Origin: Diprion similis
Taxonomy: Eukaryota > Arthropoda > Insecta > Hymenoptera > Diprionidae
NCBI RefSeq assembly: GCF_021155765.1
Contig: NC_060115.1
Location: forward strand, 7,172,493-7,236,492
Direction: 5' to 3'
Length of the DNA: 64,000 bases
Below, piece after piece: positions 23,068-35,190 of this stretch. How positions within the stretch are numbered: position 1 is the first letter of the stretch; the number at the start of each line of letters is the position of its first letter. Below the pieces are notes generated by a model. The model was not told the origin of the DNA. It was given only the letters and a program-made list of their open reading frames with translations, and did no database searches. A program made the position numbers and the translations under genes.

Positions 23068-25390
23068 TTATGGGGTCGATACGGAGGTAAGACAGACGTT
23101 ATCTTTCTCTTCATCCAACAATTTCTCAATCAATTTGTCTGGTTTCGGAAGATCGTTCTCACCTCCATCATGGTCTTCATTGTCGCATCCATCCTTGTCT
23201 CCATTCTCATCTCCATCATTATTTTTATTCTTCGGTGATATGGGAGCCATGTTTCCTTGCTGCTCATCCACATTTATGAAAACTTTGACAAGACGAGCAG
23301 CATCAATTTCCTGTCAGTAGATATTTTACCTTATTAGCGGTCTCCAATAGGACATCCGAATTCCTTTTATTTAACGCAATTAGCTAAATTGTGTTTGGTA
23401 CCGTTTATGATAGTAATAAATCAGCTCACCCGAATATTAGTTGGCAGACATCTGGCCATCATTAAATCTTGTTTCAAGTTCTTTCTAAGACGTGCTTCTT
23501 TAGGACTGTAATAATAGCCAGGATATTTTCGCTTATGATCTTCATCTGCTTTCTTTGCTGATGCAAAGTAGGCATTTTTTGCATGAAAATCCAATCCCTT
23601 CCACATCACACCTAGCCTTACTGAGATTTCTTTGTTGCTTTCATCTGAGGAAATTTTTTTTTCCCCAATTACCAATACAAGAACTTGCTTATGACAGCAA
23701 GATGCTGTACTCTTGTTCTGTTAAGCGAACATTTGTTGGTGGTGCTAACTTAAAAATGAATTAAGAAACATTCTTTCTTACTTGGGTACTTGAATGCCAT
23801 CTTTCGTCTCCATTCATTAGCAAAAATCATAAAAGCATTAGGTGGCCGAGGAATTTTATCAGGTACTCGAGCCTTATCTCTTACTATAACAGCCTTCTGA
23901 CCAGTTGGTTTCCCTTTGCCTTTTATCCTCAATGTTTTTACCTGAAACTTTGACGAATTATACAGCACTTCAAGTAAGATCACTTAGTGGATTCGAGTTG
24001 TGTATAATAACAGTCTATCTTACCTCACTAGAGGATGGAGAATGAGATTCATCCTCGTCAGAAACATCCTTTATATCGGGCGGTTCAACTTTGATCTGAA
24101 AAAATTATGCTAACATTACATTCAAACACAGAGTGAAGCAGCCATTAAATTTTCCTGTACAATTTAGAAATTTTTATCTACGAACCTACCATTGGTATCA
24201 CTGGATCAGTTTCATTTCCTACTGATTGGGGATTCAAACAAACTACTCCATTACTAGTGAATACCGTTTCCTTAGCCAGCTCATTCTGCAAATTAGAACT
24301 CAATCAATGAGGGACAAAAAATGCTTTAGAAATCATGATTTTAAGGGCTAAAAACTAAAAAAGCGTGACCTATAGTTATTCAGCATTCAATGATTTCACT
24401 GCCGTGAGGGCGCATGGAAAAAAATACAGAAAGCCAGATTTATCCCGCAAATTGGAAACACAGTGCGTTATGCCTTTTTGATTCTTAGCCCTCGATATTT
24501 ATATATAACTTTTAAACTTCCGAACGTACAATAGTATGCGACATTTTGCGCCGTTTACGAACACGAGGTGGCTCAGTTGGTGGAAGTTTATTTTTCTCTG
24601 TACTCTTTGTAGATTTACGGGAGCTATCCAGTACTTGAGGCGTAGCTTTTTTCCTAGCATTATTCTCTTGTGTTGGCACTGAATTTTTCTTCACATTCTG
24701 TGATTGTATTTCACCTTTCTCATATTTATTTCGTACATTGCTAAGACCTTTGATTTGAAGAGTTTCAGCTGCAGCAAGTAAGTCATCTAACTCAGCTTCT
24801 TGTACACGAATTTCGCCGTGATACATAAATTTAATGATCATTTGAAGATCTTCACACTTGATACCGTTCAAAATCACGACAGGATGTTTTGCAGTATGGT
24901 GTTTGAAGAGTTCCTGAAAAGATATAGAATCTTATAATAATTATTGAATGTTTTCTGTTCCGGCAATAAAGAGCGGCCCCACTCACATAGTAAGTGCTTC
25001 ACGTAGAAATTACCTGAAAATATGGACTGCATGCAGATAATATCATTCGATGTGCTTTTACGAATTGCCCTTGACAAGATAGAGTTACATCAACCAATTG
25101 TTCTGAGGACAAATGTTCCATAAATACCTGAAAGAAAATCAATTCAAAATCAATTCAAAGTATTTTTTAATACACTATCATTGTTTATCACATTAAAGAT
25201 CGGATAAGTAATATTTTCTGCAAGGGATTATTTATGTAATTGATAATTCGAAATCAATAAATCATACATATTTGTATACAAATGAAGCTTGAGTGAAATT
25301 ACAATTATTTGTATATATTCGATTGTTTACCTGCAAAATATTGTTCGTATGGTTATTCCATCGTAGATTGAATTGTTGATTACCTTCCAT
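23068..25390 (-). CDS. BTB/POZ domain plus HMG-box protein
   Basis: Putative nuclear regulator: the BTB domain mediates dimerisation and the HMG box binds and bends DNA. Exons (minus): 25390-25331, 25127-25014, 24913-24530, 24285-24190, 24095-24024, 23941-23782, 23644-23430, 23310-23068; about 447 aa, phases consistent. The start [19 protein letters not shown] is the classical insect BTB-TTK (lola/tramtrack-like) opening, followed by [20 protein letters not shown] and LSACSPYF. A basic linker ([13 protein letters not shown]) and a SUMO-like IKVEPPD follow. The HMG box starts [18 protein letters not shown] and continues [11 protein letters not shown]...[11 protein letters not shown], closest to the SOX/MATA class. 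The tail is Asp/Asn/Gly-rich. The third exon's donor is uncertain (ATT|GTACGT preferred); without splicing there, a stop follows at 24512. An acceptor just before the ATG indicates an untranslated first exon. I cannot assign a symbol. Confidence 0.85.
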
Positions 25391-26407
25391 GTTCTCACCT
25401 GAAAAAACATTTATTTATGAATTTTTCTTACACATTGATATTTGTGGCCTCAATATTTCGAAACTTTTCATGTTTGTTTCGTGTGATAGATCTGAGATAT
25501 TTCTGCAATTACACTAGAATACTACAGAAAATCGAGAGAATAAAATTGGTTCCACATACATGTCATTGTTTCTGAACATTTGTAATGAATAATCAAGATA
25601 AATAAGACGTAAGATTGAATTAAGAGAAATTGCCATAAGCTGGCGCCATTATTTATAGAACAATGACGACAATAATCAAAGATTTTACGCCACTATGCTT
25701 GAAAACTGGTACAGCGTACTTACGGAAAATTATGATTCAAAAAAAATTATACTCACCGGTAGAATCAATTTATTTACTATTCAAAGTCCAAATGTCAAAA
25801 TTGCTTTCTGAATTGTCTTGAATTGGTTCAGATTCGCAAAAGATCGCTGGTTACCTTTTGTAACAATCGACGATAACTGCGCCCTCTGATCTTGACAGCT
25901 GTTCATCAGCAGCAGCGACCCTTGCGGCTCTACACCAACTATGTTTGCGACTCATCGAACCACAACAATAACATAACCTAAATCGGTATTTTTTAAAAAT
26001 TATGATCTGAATGTTATTGATTTACACAATCTTCGTGAGTAAGTGATTAGAAATTTTCGTTTGGAAGTGAGTAGAACAATTGGGGTCACAAAAAAATTGA
26101 AAAGCTGAAAATCTGAGTGTTGATAAAACGAAAATTCGACAGTTCGGTATTTACTGACAGGTACGAGAGAAAAGGAGTAGCAGACCAGCAGAATCCTATG
26201 GACGCGACAACGAGTTGAGATAGAACTAACAAGTGAGGCGGTTGTAATTAACGAGAGATTACATCTTCAGTCAAACTCACAGTAAAACGAAATAAGTTTG
26301 AATTTTCTTTAATCGATCAATGCAAAGATCAATGTATTCAGCAGAATTTTTGTGAAGACTGTAATTACAAAGTTTAAATGCACAATTTATTTTGACCAGC
26401 ACACATT
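25391..26407. promoter_or_regulatory. Shared head-to-head promoter region of the BTB-HMG gene and GCP2
   Basis: About 1 kb separates the two divergent start codons and must contain both 5' UTRs and both promoters. The minus-strand gene has a 5' UTR intron whose acceptor (TTTTTTCAG) ends just upstream of its ATG. I see no convincing TATA box. Co-regulation is an inference from spacing alone. Confidence 0.5.
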
Positions 26408-29400
26408 ATGAGCGAGTTCAAGCTGCATCATTTGGTCGGAGAACTTCTAGAGTTACTTGGGTACGTAGTGAAAACATAAAATTCTCGAAAAGTTAATAAC
26501 ATCTGCTTCTGTGAGTTTAATCGATGCAATGATCTTCAGGTCTTCGTCATCTCCTGAGAAATACGTGGAAGAACTTCAGAAGCGATGCAGCCGATCCTCG
26601 GATCTTGCAATAAGCAATGTCGTAACTCAGAGCTGCGTACGCAAACTTGCTAAAAATGCACCAGATCCGGATCTCTTTTTACAAAAATACGAAGAATTGA
26701 AGTCTAAAAAGTAAGTCAAAATAGTAGGTCAATCATTCTCCCAATTTTCCAATAGAAGACTCCAATAACGTTATTGTGCAAACAGATTTGAGATCAAGCT
26801 TACATATATCTGAACTTGAACCGTCATTTTTATTTGATGCTGTAGCGTTGACCTGTTGGGTCCGTTTATGCAGCTACTTGATTTGATATCAGCAGACAAA
26901 AACTTGAAGGATCACTTGGGAAAGAATGCTTTGTCTGCTAATTTGAGTAATACCAAAAGTTCAACGATAACTCGAGAGGATGTTCCACAGGTTTGTTGAT
27001 CATTTGTTAGTGTTGTGAATATTTTTTATCCAGTGCGAAATTGATAGTTGCATAAAAGTTGTAATTAAATAATCTTACTTTACAGATTTGTAAAAATGTT
27101 ATTAAAGCTGCCGTTGAGGGTGAAAGGAAATTGAACAAACAAATCAGCATGACTGACAAGCGGAATGATCCTCCTCTAGTCTCGCAAAACTGGGTCGTGG
27201 ATCGACCTCGTTTTTCTTGGGATTTTCCTTCAGATTTATCTGTTACTTCCTGTCAGAGTGAGTTGATCAACGTTGACCGTCTCCGTGTATAATCTTGTAG
27301 CTTTTTACTTTTGTGCAATTATTTATTGCAGAAGTTGTACCAGCTGCATCACAAGAAACAATACTTCTCTGGGATATATTGTGTTGTTTAAAAGGGATGG
27401 ATGGTTCGTACATCACTTCTGAGCCCCTTGCAAATCCTTACGATGTTCGATCCTTTGTCATTTCACAAGACGTAGGTAAGGATCGTTAAATACTGTAACT
27501 ACTCTTGAATTTTTCTATGTGCAGCATCTCAGGAAAAATTTTTGTATCATTGTTTTTCAGGTACCTCATATAAGCAGTTAGCACAACAAATATTACCATT
27601 GGCTTCACACTACTCAATGACCGTTAGATTTATAGAAGAAAAAGTTTTGCCTGAAGACGGTCAAGTCAACCATGCTTTGCGAGGAGCATTGAATTGTCTT
27701 CTAAAAGATTATTTGGTATGCAAATAATAAATATTTCTATTAAGCACTTATACGAACATCGTTTTTATAATTTATCATTAAGTTGATCATGTTTAAATAA
27801 CCTCAGCTCTTCGTTGTACAATTGGAAGCCGAACATATTCGTGGAAAATTGAACCTACAGAAGTTATGGTTTTACATCCAGCCCACCATGGCTACCATGG
27901 CAATTCTTGCACATATCACGTCGACTATATGCAAGGTAGTTTTTCAGCTCTTCAACTATAGACATTATTGAGGCACCATCTTATTTGTGCATTTCAAAAC
28001 TCACAAAACTTTCATTCTCCAGGCGAGTGCTAAAGGTGGCAAAGTCTTGAGCTTACTACACGAACACATGAATGATATCAGCGGGGAAGCTAAGTCAAAG
28101 GAATTATGTTTGTTCCTTATTCGTGCAGCTAGTGTTCCCTACATGCAAACGCTAGAAAAATGGGTCTACAAGGGTGTTATAAGCGATCCATATCAAGAAG
28201 TAGGTTTTCTTTACTCTACAGTACCCACATAGCACTGAAAATACAGGGAAACTCGGTACGTAATTGTAATGAATATGATTTTAAAATTTACTGTGTACAG
28301 TTTCTAGTTGAGGATAATGAACTCATACAGCGCGAAGAACTGCCAATGGATTATTCTGCTGATTACTGGGAAAAGAGATACACTGTGAGACATGAAAGAA
28401 TTCCAGTCTTTCTCAGTGAACATGCCCAAACAATTTTGAGAACTGGAAAATATTTAAATGTTATAAGGCAATGTGGTGAGTTTGTTATCAATTCCCTTTA
28501 CAACTTCCATACCTGATTTCATGAATTCAAGCTTTTAAATAAATCGAAATTCATTTTACAGGTAAGACAGTTCAGTGGGGAAAGCAAGAACCACTTGAAT
28601 ATCAACATCGTGGACAAAAGTACATTGCTGCCATTGACAGGGCTTATTCTGAAGCTGCGCGGACGCTATTAGAAGTCCTTATTCACGAAAACGATCTAAT
28701 GGGACGTCTTCGAAGCGTGAAGAATTACTTTCTTTTGGCTCAAGGGGATTTCGTGGTAAGTTTATAACTCAAAATATGGAAATTTAGTACCTACAAATGT
28801 AAAAAAAAAAATTTTAAGTAACATTGTTTATTAGAATCACATTAAAGTTATTTTCATCGTTCTTTACATATTTCATTATTTTTATCAGAAATTATTTCTT
28901 ACATCAATTTTCTAGGTTCAATTTATGAATCTGTGTGAAGGGGAATTGGCAAAAAATATGTATGACATTGTGATTCATCGGCTAGCTTCTCTCCTAGAAT
29001 TGGCTTTACGCATGTCGACTGCAGATTGTGATCCATACAAAGATGATTTGAAGCCAGAACTCTTGCCCCATGATTTACAATTTCAAATGTTCCGAATCCT
29101 TTCCATCCAGACACAAGGGGAAAAAGGTATAAATAAAAATACTTACTAAATATTCAAATACTAATCAATTCTGTCGGTTATAGATTTTTGTTCTCAAGTT
29201 GATACAGCATTAACTGGATTGGAAGCATTTGTATTCAACTATGACGTCAAGTGGCCAGTTTCTTTAATTATAAACAGAAAAGCAATAGCCTGCTATCAGA
29301 TGATATTTAGACATTTATTTTACTGCAAACATATTGAAAGGCTATTATGTAGGTGGGTACTTTTCGATACTGTAAAAGTCACTAAGGTGACACAGAAACT

Positions 29401-31845
29401 AAAATCACACAAAAGTGTGACAATTCATTTGTCTGCAGGAAACAGTTCAATGCGAGTCATTATCCTCTAACAATTAATGCTGCATAGAAATATTCATCTG
29501 AAGTAGTATTATTTGATTTTTCAGAGTGTGGATTAGTAATAAAATAGCAAAAACGTTTACGTGTGAAGCTGCAATGGCATATCGCCAAGCATTTTCACTG
29601 AGACAACGTATGCTTGACTGCATACAACACTTGGAATATTATATGATGGTTGAAGTTATAGAGCCGAACTGGCTCACATTTCTCAACAAAATGAGCAAGG
29701 TATATAATCTCTTGGAATCAAACGAATTACATGTTTTTAATTATTATCTATCCTATGATACAGGTCAGCAACGTGGATGATGTTTTGAGCGTGCATCAGG
29801 ATTTACTTGATAACTGTCTCAAGGAGTGCATGTTAACGGATCCAGTTTTATTGGCATGCATCACGAGTCTCTGTGCTGTATGCGTCGAATTCTGCAATTT
29901 CATGCAGGTAAAGATTTTGATTACTCTTTTACAATTTTTAATATAATAATATTACGTGTGAGATTGATTTAAAATAAAAATTATACAGGTGTTGCACAAG
30001 CCGATACTAAACCACTGTTAGTTAGAAATAATACAAATCGTATACGGAATTTAAGTTAAGCATGAATAAGTCCTAGCAGGCTTATTCGTATGAGTTTGGT
30101 CAAGATATCTGCACAATGTTTTTCTCAAAAATTTTAACATGGCTCTGCTGCTACAAAATTCAATGAAAAATTTCAAAAAACGATGATGTAACTGAGAAGT
30201 GACTCTTTTAGGTCATCAAAACTGAAATTTTAATTTACGGTGAATTTCGCAAAAAACAAAAAATAATAATAATTAAAAGAGCTGCATGAATAGACACATG
30301 AATATTTGTCATTGTGTTAATCTGACAACATCTTACTAATGTCAAGCAAATGAGCCGGTACTATGTTGACGCTGAACTGACTTCAATGATTGGATCCTGT
30401 CAAGATGACGTCGGTGACTGTGATTCTGAGGTACACGGTTAAAAATATAAGATTGCTACAGCTCTGCATCATGTAGTTCTAGAAAGCGTGATACTTGCTG
30501 GCGATAGATGATTCATTACATCGACTGCATCTCTGCGTTATTTTCATATCTTTATATTAATTTAGGGGATTAGCAAGAAACAAAGGTAATTTTAGGTATT
30601 TGTGAAATATATTGTCGTTCTTTTGGAAGAAATACTGGCGTTATGTACTGCATGTTACGACCATGAAAACAAGTATCTATTTACTCCTTTCCTTTCTAAA
30701 CAACGTTTCGAATGAAAAATATTCTCTCAATATAAGTCGCGAACCGATATCTAGAGAAAAGAGCAAAAATTGAATTACAGATTTAAAAAAACGTACTTGT
30801 TGAAATGAAATACAACACGATACCAAATTAAGAAGTAATTCCATTATAAGACTTTTGAGCTTTTGATTTGATTTCATGGTGGCAACGTTATTTGCATTTT
30901 GTAACTTTAGTATGTAATATTGGAAAAATATTCGGAACATGATTAGGAATGCTCCTTTTTTTAGCTTCATTGTGATTGCAAATTATGTTCCTGCCTGGAA
31001 CGTTTTGTCAGACATGATTCTTCAGTAGCACCTTATTGTAATACTAGTTGTGATATTTTTTGTTCCTAGTCCTGTTACTTTTAGCATTTTCAGCTTACAG
31101 CAAAATTGAAACAAGACTCTGCTGCAAGAGAACAAGACAATAAGAAGGTCGGGTAATGAATAGTGATAGCTATAACTAGTACTAGCTTCCAAACTTTTCA
31201 CAATCCATTCGCTTTCATGTTTAAATTAACAGATTACAACAATCTAATTCTACTCTATTTAACAATTGTCCAGCTTTTTCATTGAACATTAGTATTCAGC
31301 TGATGAGACGCAAAAGCCAGTCTTGGTATACACTGTGTTGAAATTATTCTTGATAATATTGACTAAGATTGTGTTTAACCGAAACGAATAAAACACTGGT
31401 TACGGAACTGTTGATGAAACATATATGCTCAATTAACTTTTGTTTGAATGAAATGTCTGTCAATTATATTGTGGTGAATACCTACGTTCAAACGATATAT
31501 TTTATCTTATAGAATGATGCTGAATCAACACTCGGGGCAGAAGAGGGCAGTTTTGAAGAGAGAATAACGAGACTGGACACTAGATTTATGGAGGTTCTTG
31601 TTCGTCTCCTAGATAGAATCCGTGACTTGGGCCGTGAAATTGATAATGAAAAGTTACTGAATGTTTTGTGCCGGTAAGTTTATAAATATATGGACATTTT
31701 TTCCTTTTTGTAAAACATATTCCGATCTGATTATAAAATTATACTTTGTTTTGTATATAGATTGGATTTCAACATGTTTTACACGGAAATGCTGTCAAGG
31801 CAGGGTATGGAAAAAACTACACGGCAGCAAGACATTTCTGGTTGA
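26408..31845 (+). CDS. GCP2: Gamma-tubulin complex component 2 (GCP2/Grip84)
   Basis: Subunit of the gamma-tubulin small complex that nucleates microtubules at centrosomes and spindle. Exons: 26408-26460, 26540-26710, 26846-26990, 27086-27257, 27332-27475, 27561-27715, 27807-27935, 28023-28199, 28301-28475, 28562-28755, 28916-29126, 29184-29352, 29525-29699, 29764-29907, 31094-31147, 31513-31673, 31761-31845. All phases fit; about 840 aa, close to homologs. GRIP1 motifs include [66 protein letters not shown] and [24 protein letters not shown]2, which contacts gamma-tubulin, includes [56 protein letters not shown] and the [15 protein letters not shown] region. The tail ends in [12 protein letters not shown]. 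The 1.2-kb intron before the 54-nt exon is the longest and the least certain join. Confidence 0.94.
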
Positions 31846-32445
31846 TCAGTAACTACTTCCAGATTGTATAGTATACAATCACTCTATACTGTACCTATTA
31901 TCAACTAAAAAAAAATGAATATGTTTATAGATCTTTGCTAAAAATGACACAGGATCTGAAAGGTAATTACCATTGTTTATTAATATAGATAAAATGAATT
32001 CATTAGTTACGAATTGAAAATTTGTGTAGATTAACAACACTAGCGCAAAGCTAAATATTCCATTTACATAGTAAGCAATTAGAAAATATACCTAAATAAA
32101 TAATATTATCTTGTCTTCTTATCAATAATGGAACACGTTCTTTTTCATTGAAAATATAATGTCACAAGCCACGATCAATATTCGTATTCATGTATGTACT
32201 CCATATTTTTTCTTTTAAGCACATTATCTGCATGCTCGACTTTATTTGTAAATCAGATGTAAAAATGCTATATTCACAAGATTTGCTCAGCTAATCAACA
32301 GTGCTAATTTCGAAAGATTTTAGGAGTACTAAAAATGATAAGTTGATCAGTTTTTTTCAATTTGATAAAAAAGTGACTAGTACAGAAATAATTGTTACCA
32401 CTGAATTCTACGTGAAAAGCATTTTCGTTTGATGCAACACATTGT
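31846..32445. terminator. Convergent 3' UTRs of GCP2 and the painless-like gene
   Basis: Only 600 bp separate the two stop codons. An AATAAA at 32095 (+) would serve GCP2, and its complement TTTATT at 32241-32246 would serve the minus-strand channel gene. If both are used, the transcripts end about 150 bp apart or overlap slightly. Both signals are positional guesses. Confidence 0.4.
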
Positions 32446-35190
32446 CTACTCTGTTTCATTGTTATTGCAACTGTTCTCTTTTAGAGCTAGATTGATATTT
32501 TGCAACATCGCTTCAAGTCTTTCAAACTTCTGATTGAATACGTTTACAATTTTTTCATAATCCGAGACACGTCCTCTTGACAAAATAATATCTTTTGCCT
32601 GTGTAATTATATGACGGTCAAGTGCGAGTTTTGAACATGTATTTTTGTAAACTGTCTTACCGTGAGGTATAACGGTATTACCCCGCAGCGGTTTAACTCT
32701 GATTTTAGCTTCTGGTAGAAAGTCAGGGAAAAATAAAATTTTTTTCGACAAAAAACGAAGAGGATTTATCCTCATTCGTTGAACAAATGCTCCATAGTGA
32801 CAACACCATCGATTTGTTAATACAGGTGAACCAACAACAATACCTTCCGCATAGGCGACAAGTTTAGCTCTGGAAATTAATCCGACAAGTTCAGCTTTGC
32901 CCAATATCTCGGCGGTATCACTGACAGCCAAGCCGTTTAACAGATTAAACAGCACTATCGCTATTAGAAAAACAAAAAGTACGAACACAAGGCGACTTAG
33001 TATAGGATGAAATATAAATGGCATGTCGCTGGCGTCAAACTCTCCAGTCAACATGATAATGGTTTTGAAAAGGGAATGTCCCGGATCAAGGAAGTCACCT
33101 TCATCTTTGAATAGTGTATAAAAAGCGAGCGCGAATGCGAGAATAAGGAAGGCGTATAAAAATAGAAAATGTATAAAGTTAAGTGTAACTGTTTTGAACA
33201 TTTCAATTGCAGTCGACATTCGAGGATGCTGTCCGATAAGGATGACTAGTTCCCAGGCGGAGAGTAAAATTGCTACTGCCCCAGTGCAAGGCTCGGGTCT
33301 ACCGAGCAGCGCTACTCCCAGACAAACTAACAAAAGTTCCACCCAATTTTCAGAACTGAGGAAATAGTTCCAAGGAGAAGAAATCAGCTGAAGCAATTCT
33401 CGGAGGATCAGAATCATTAAGGCAATCGCAGTGAAGGTCCACAGAGTACCGTTTCTTTGCCAATTTGCTAACGAAAAATCTGATTCAGTATCGTTGCTGT
33501 TATGTGACGGAGATTCTGTTCCATTTTTCGGATCACCACTGCCGTACGTCATGGATAATATGTAAGCATTGAATATTAGGTAAAAAATTACATAGAATAT
33601 AAAATTGGCGTATAAAATTGGGCTGATGCGTTGCCACTTGAGATAAAGGAACGACGAAAGTATTGGATGCTTTAGAAGATGTCGATGAGAATTACTATTA
33701 GCTATGTATAAAAATGGCTGCATTTCCATGCAGATTCTTTTGTAATCGACGTGACCCTTTTCAAGCAAACGTTCTCTGTCCTGATCTCTGGTAAAACCGT
33801 GCGGAGCTAGGCACTGATAATTAAATTCAATTTCGTAATCCTCGTAATCATCAGTGTGTTCTTTGGTCGTTTGTAGACAGTCATCCAAATACCGAGACAT
33901 ACTTTCAGGGGATATATTTGCTATTGGAGGAATTCCCAAATCGTTTTGATGGCCGATGTAACTCCCAGATTTCAACAGCATGCTTATTATTTCCGAAGAT
34001 TCTGCACGGGCCGCATAATGCAATGCAGTGTTTCCTTTCTCTGAAAAAAAACCACGCATATTAGGGAACTAATTTTTGGCAACGAATAATTCATAGAATT
34101 GATAAAACAGTTCGATCTACGATTCAAAATCTTTACCATCTACGTATCGAACGTTTACTGGCTTCAGCAAAATAAGTCTGAGACAGGCCATTCGGTCTGA
34201 CCCACGAACAGCGTGAGATCCGAGTTCTTGACAGCCCTTAATAAGAAGACTTCCGCTTCGTTCTGCACCAGCGTCAAACAGTTCCTTGAGAACTTTGTGG
34301 TGGCCTCTGACCACAGCGTTTTCCGCCGCTTCAGCTAAGATCCCGCTATCATCAATGATCTCGTTCTTAGTCAAGCTCTTCACGACCCTTGGTAAATTTT
34401 GCCGAGCTGCTATTTTCAAAAGATCTATCATTTCTTCGTGTGTCATTTCGACGTTTTCCGCATGCTGTAAATAGCTGTCTTCGTCGTTACAATCCAAGAA
34501 GTATTTCAGATCACTGACGTCCATTGTTCTATTGATAACAGGTGGGAGTGAGATATGAGGTAATTTTTGTTCTAGAATCTGTCGCGTTGTTCTTCGTGTA
34601 AAGTCTTTGAAGCTATCTATATCTGCGGGGCACTTAGATTTAGAAAATATAAGATTGATCACAGCTTCTTGCGACGATGCCGCCGCTAAATGAGTCGGTG
34701 TTAATCCCTTGCTGTTTGCAATATTGGGACTAGCATTGTACTCCAATAAGACCTCGACACATTCTACGTTTTTATTGCTAACTGCAAGATGCAGGGCGGT
34801 CTGTCGAGCGACTTCTAAATTTGGTTTTATAGCAGGATTGCTAAGTAGTATCTTAAGGACACCGGCATGTCCCGCTTCTGCGGCAAAATGCAGCGGTGAT
34901 CGCTGATGAACAACGTTTTCTTTGTTCGGATTTGCACCCAGATTCAAAATCAGCTCAACAAAGTCATCCAGGCCATTTGAACATGCAATATCCAATACTG
35001 TTTTGTCTAAAGGATATGGATAAACGTGATCCATATCAATACTGGGAGGATTCTTCTTCAAGCTCTTCATTGCTAAGCTTTTAAAAGCTGCATAGTGCCT
35101 GTTTTTCAGGTATTCCAGCAACAATTTATGAGGACTCGGGCCCTGGTCCTGAAAGACCTGTAGCTCCATGATTTGGTCTGCTGTGTCCAT
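32446..35190 (-). CDS. painless: Painless-like TRPA cation channel
   Basis: Ankyrin-repeat TRPA channel of the plasma membrane; the fly homolog detects noxious heat and mechanical stimuli. Exons 35190-34137 and 34040-32446 join in phase 1. N-terminal ankyrin units are clear: SPLHFAAEAGHAGVLKILL, TALHLAVSNKNVECVEVLL, TPTHLAAASSQEAVINLI, and after the intron GNTALHYAARAESSEIISML. The pre-S1 segment HRHLLKHPILSSFLYLKW is characteristic of painless. Six hydrophobic segments follow; the pore loop is LFKTIIMLTGEFDASDMPF, and S6 is LVFVLFVFLIAIVLFNLLNG. A short coiled-coil-like tail ends the protein (about 880 aa). An upstream in-frame ATG at 35211 exists, but the TTTTTACAG between the two ATGs looks like a splice acceptor, so I prefer 35190. 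Confidence 0.92.
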
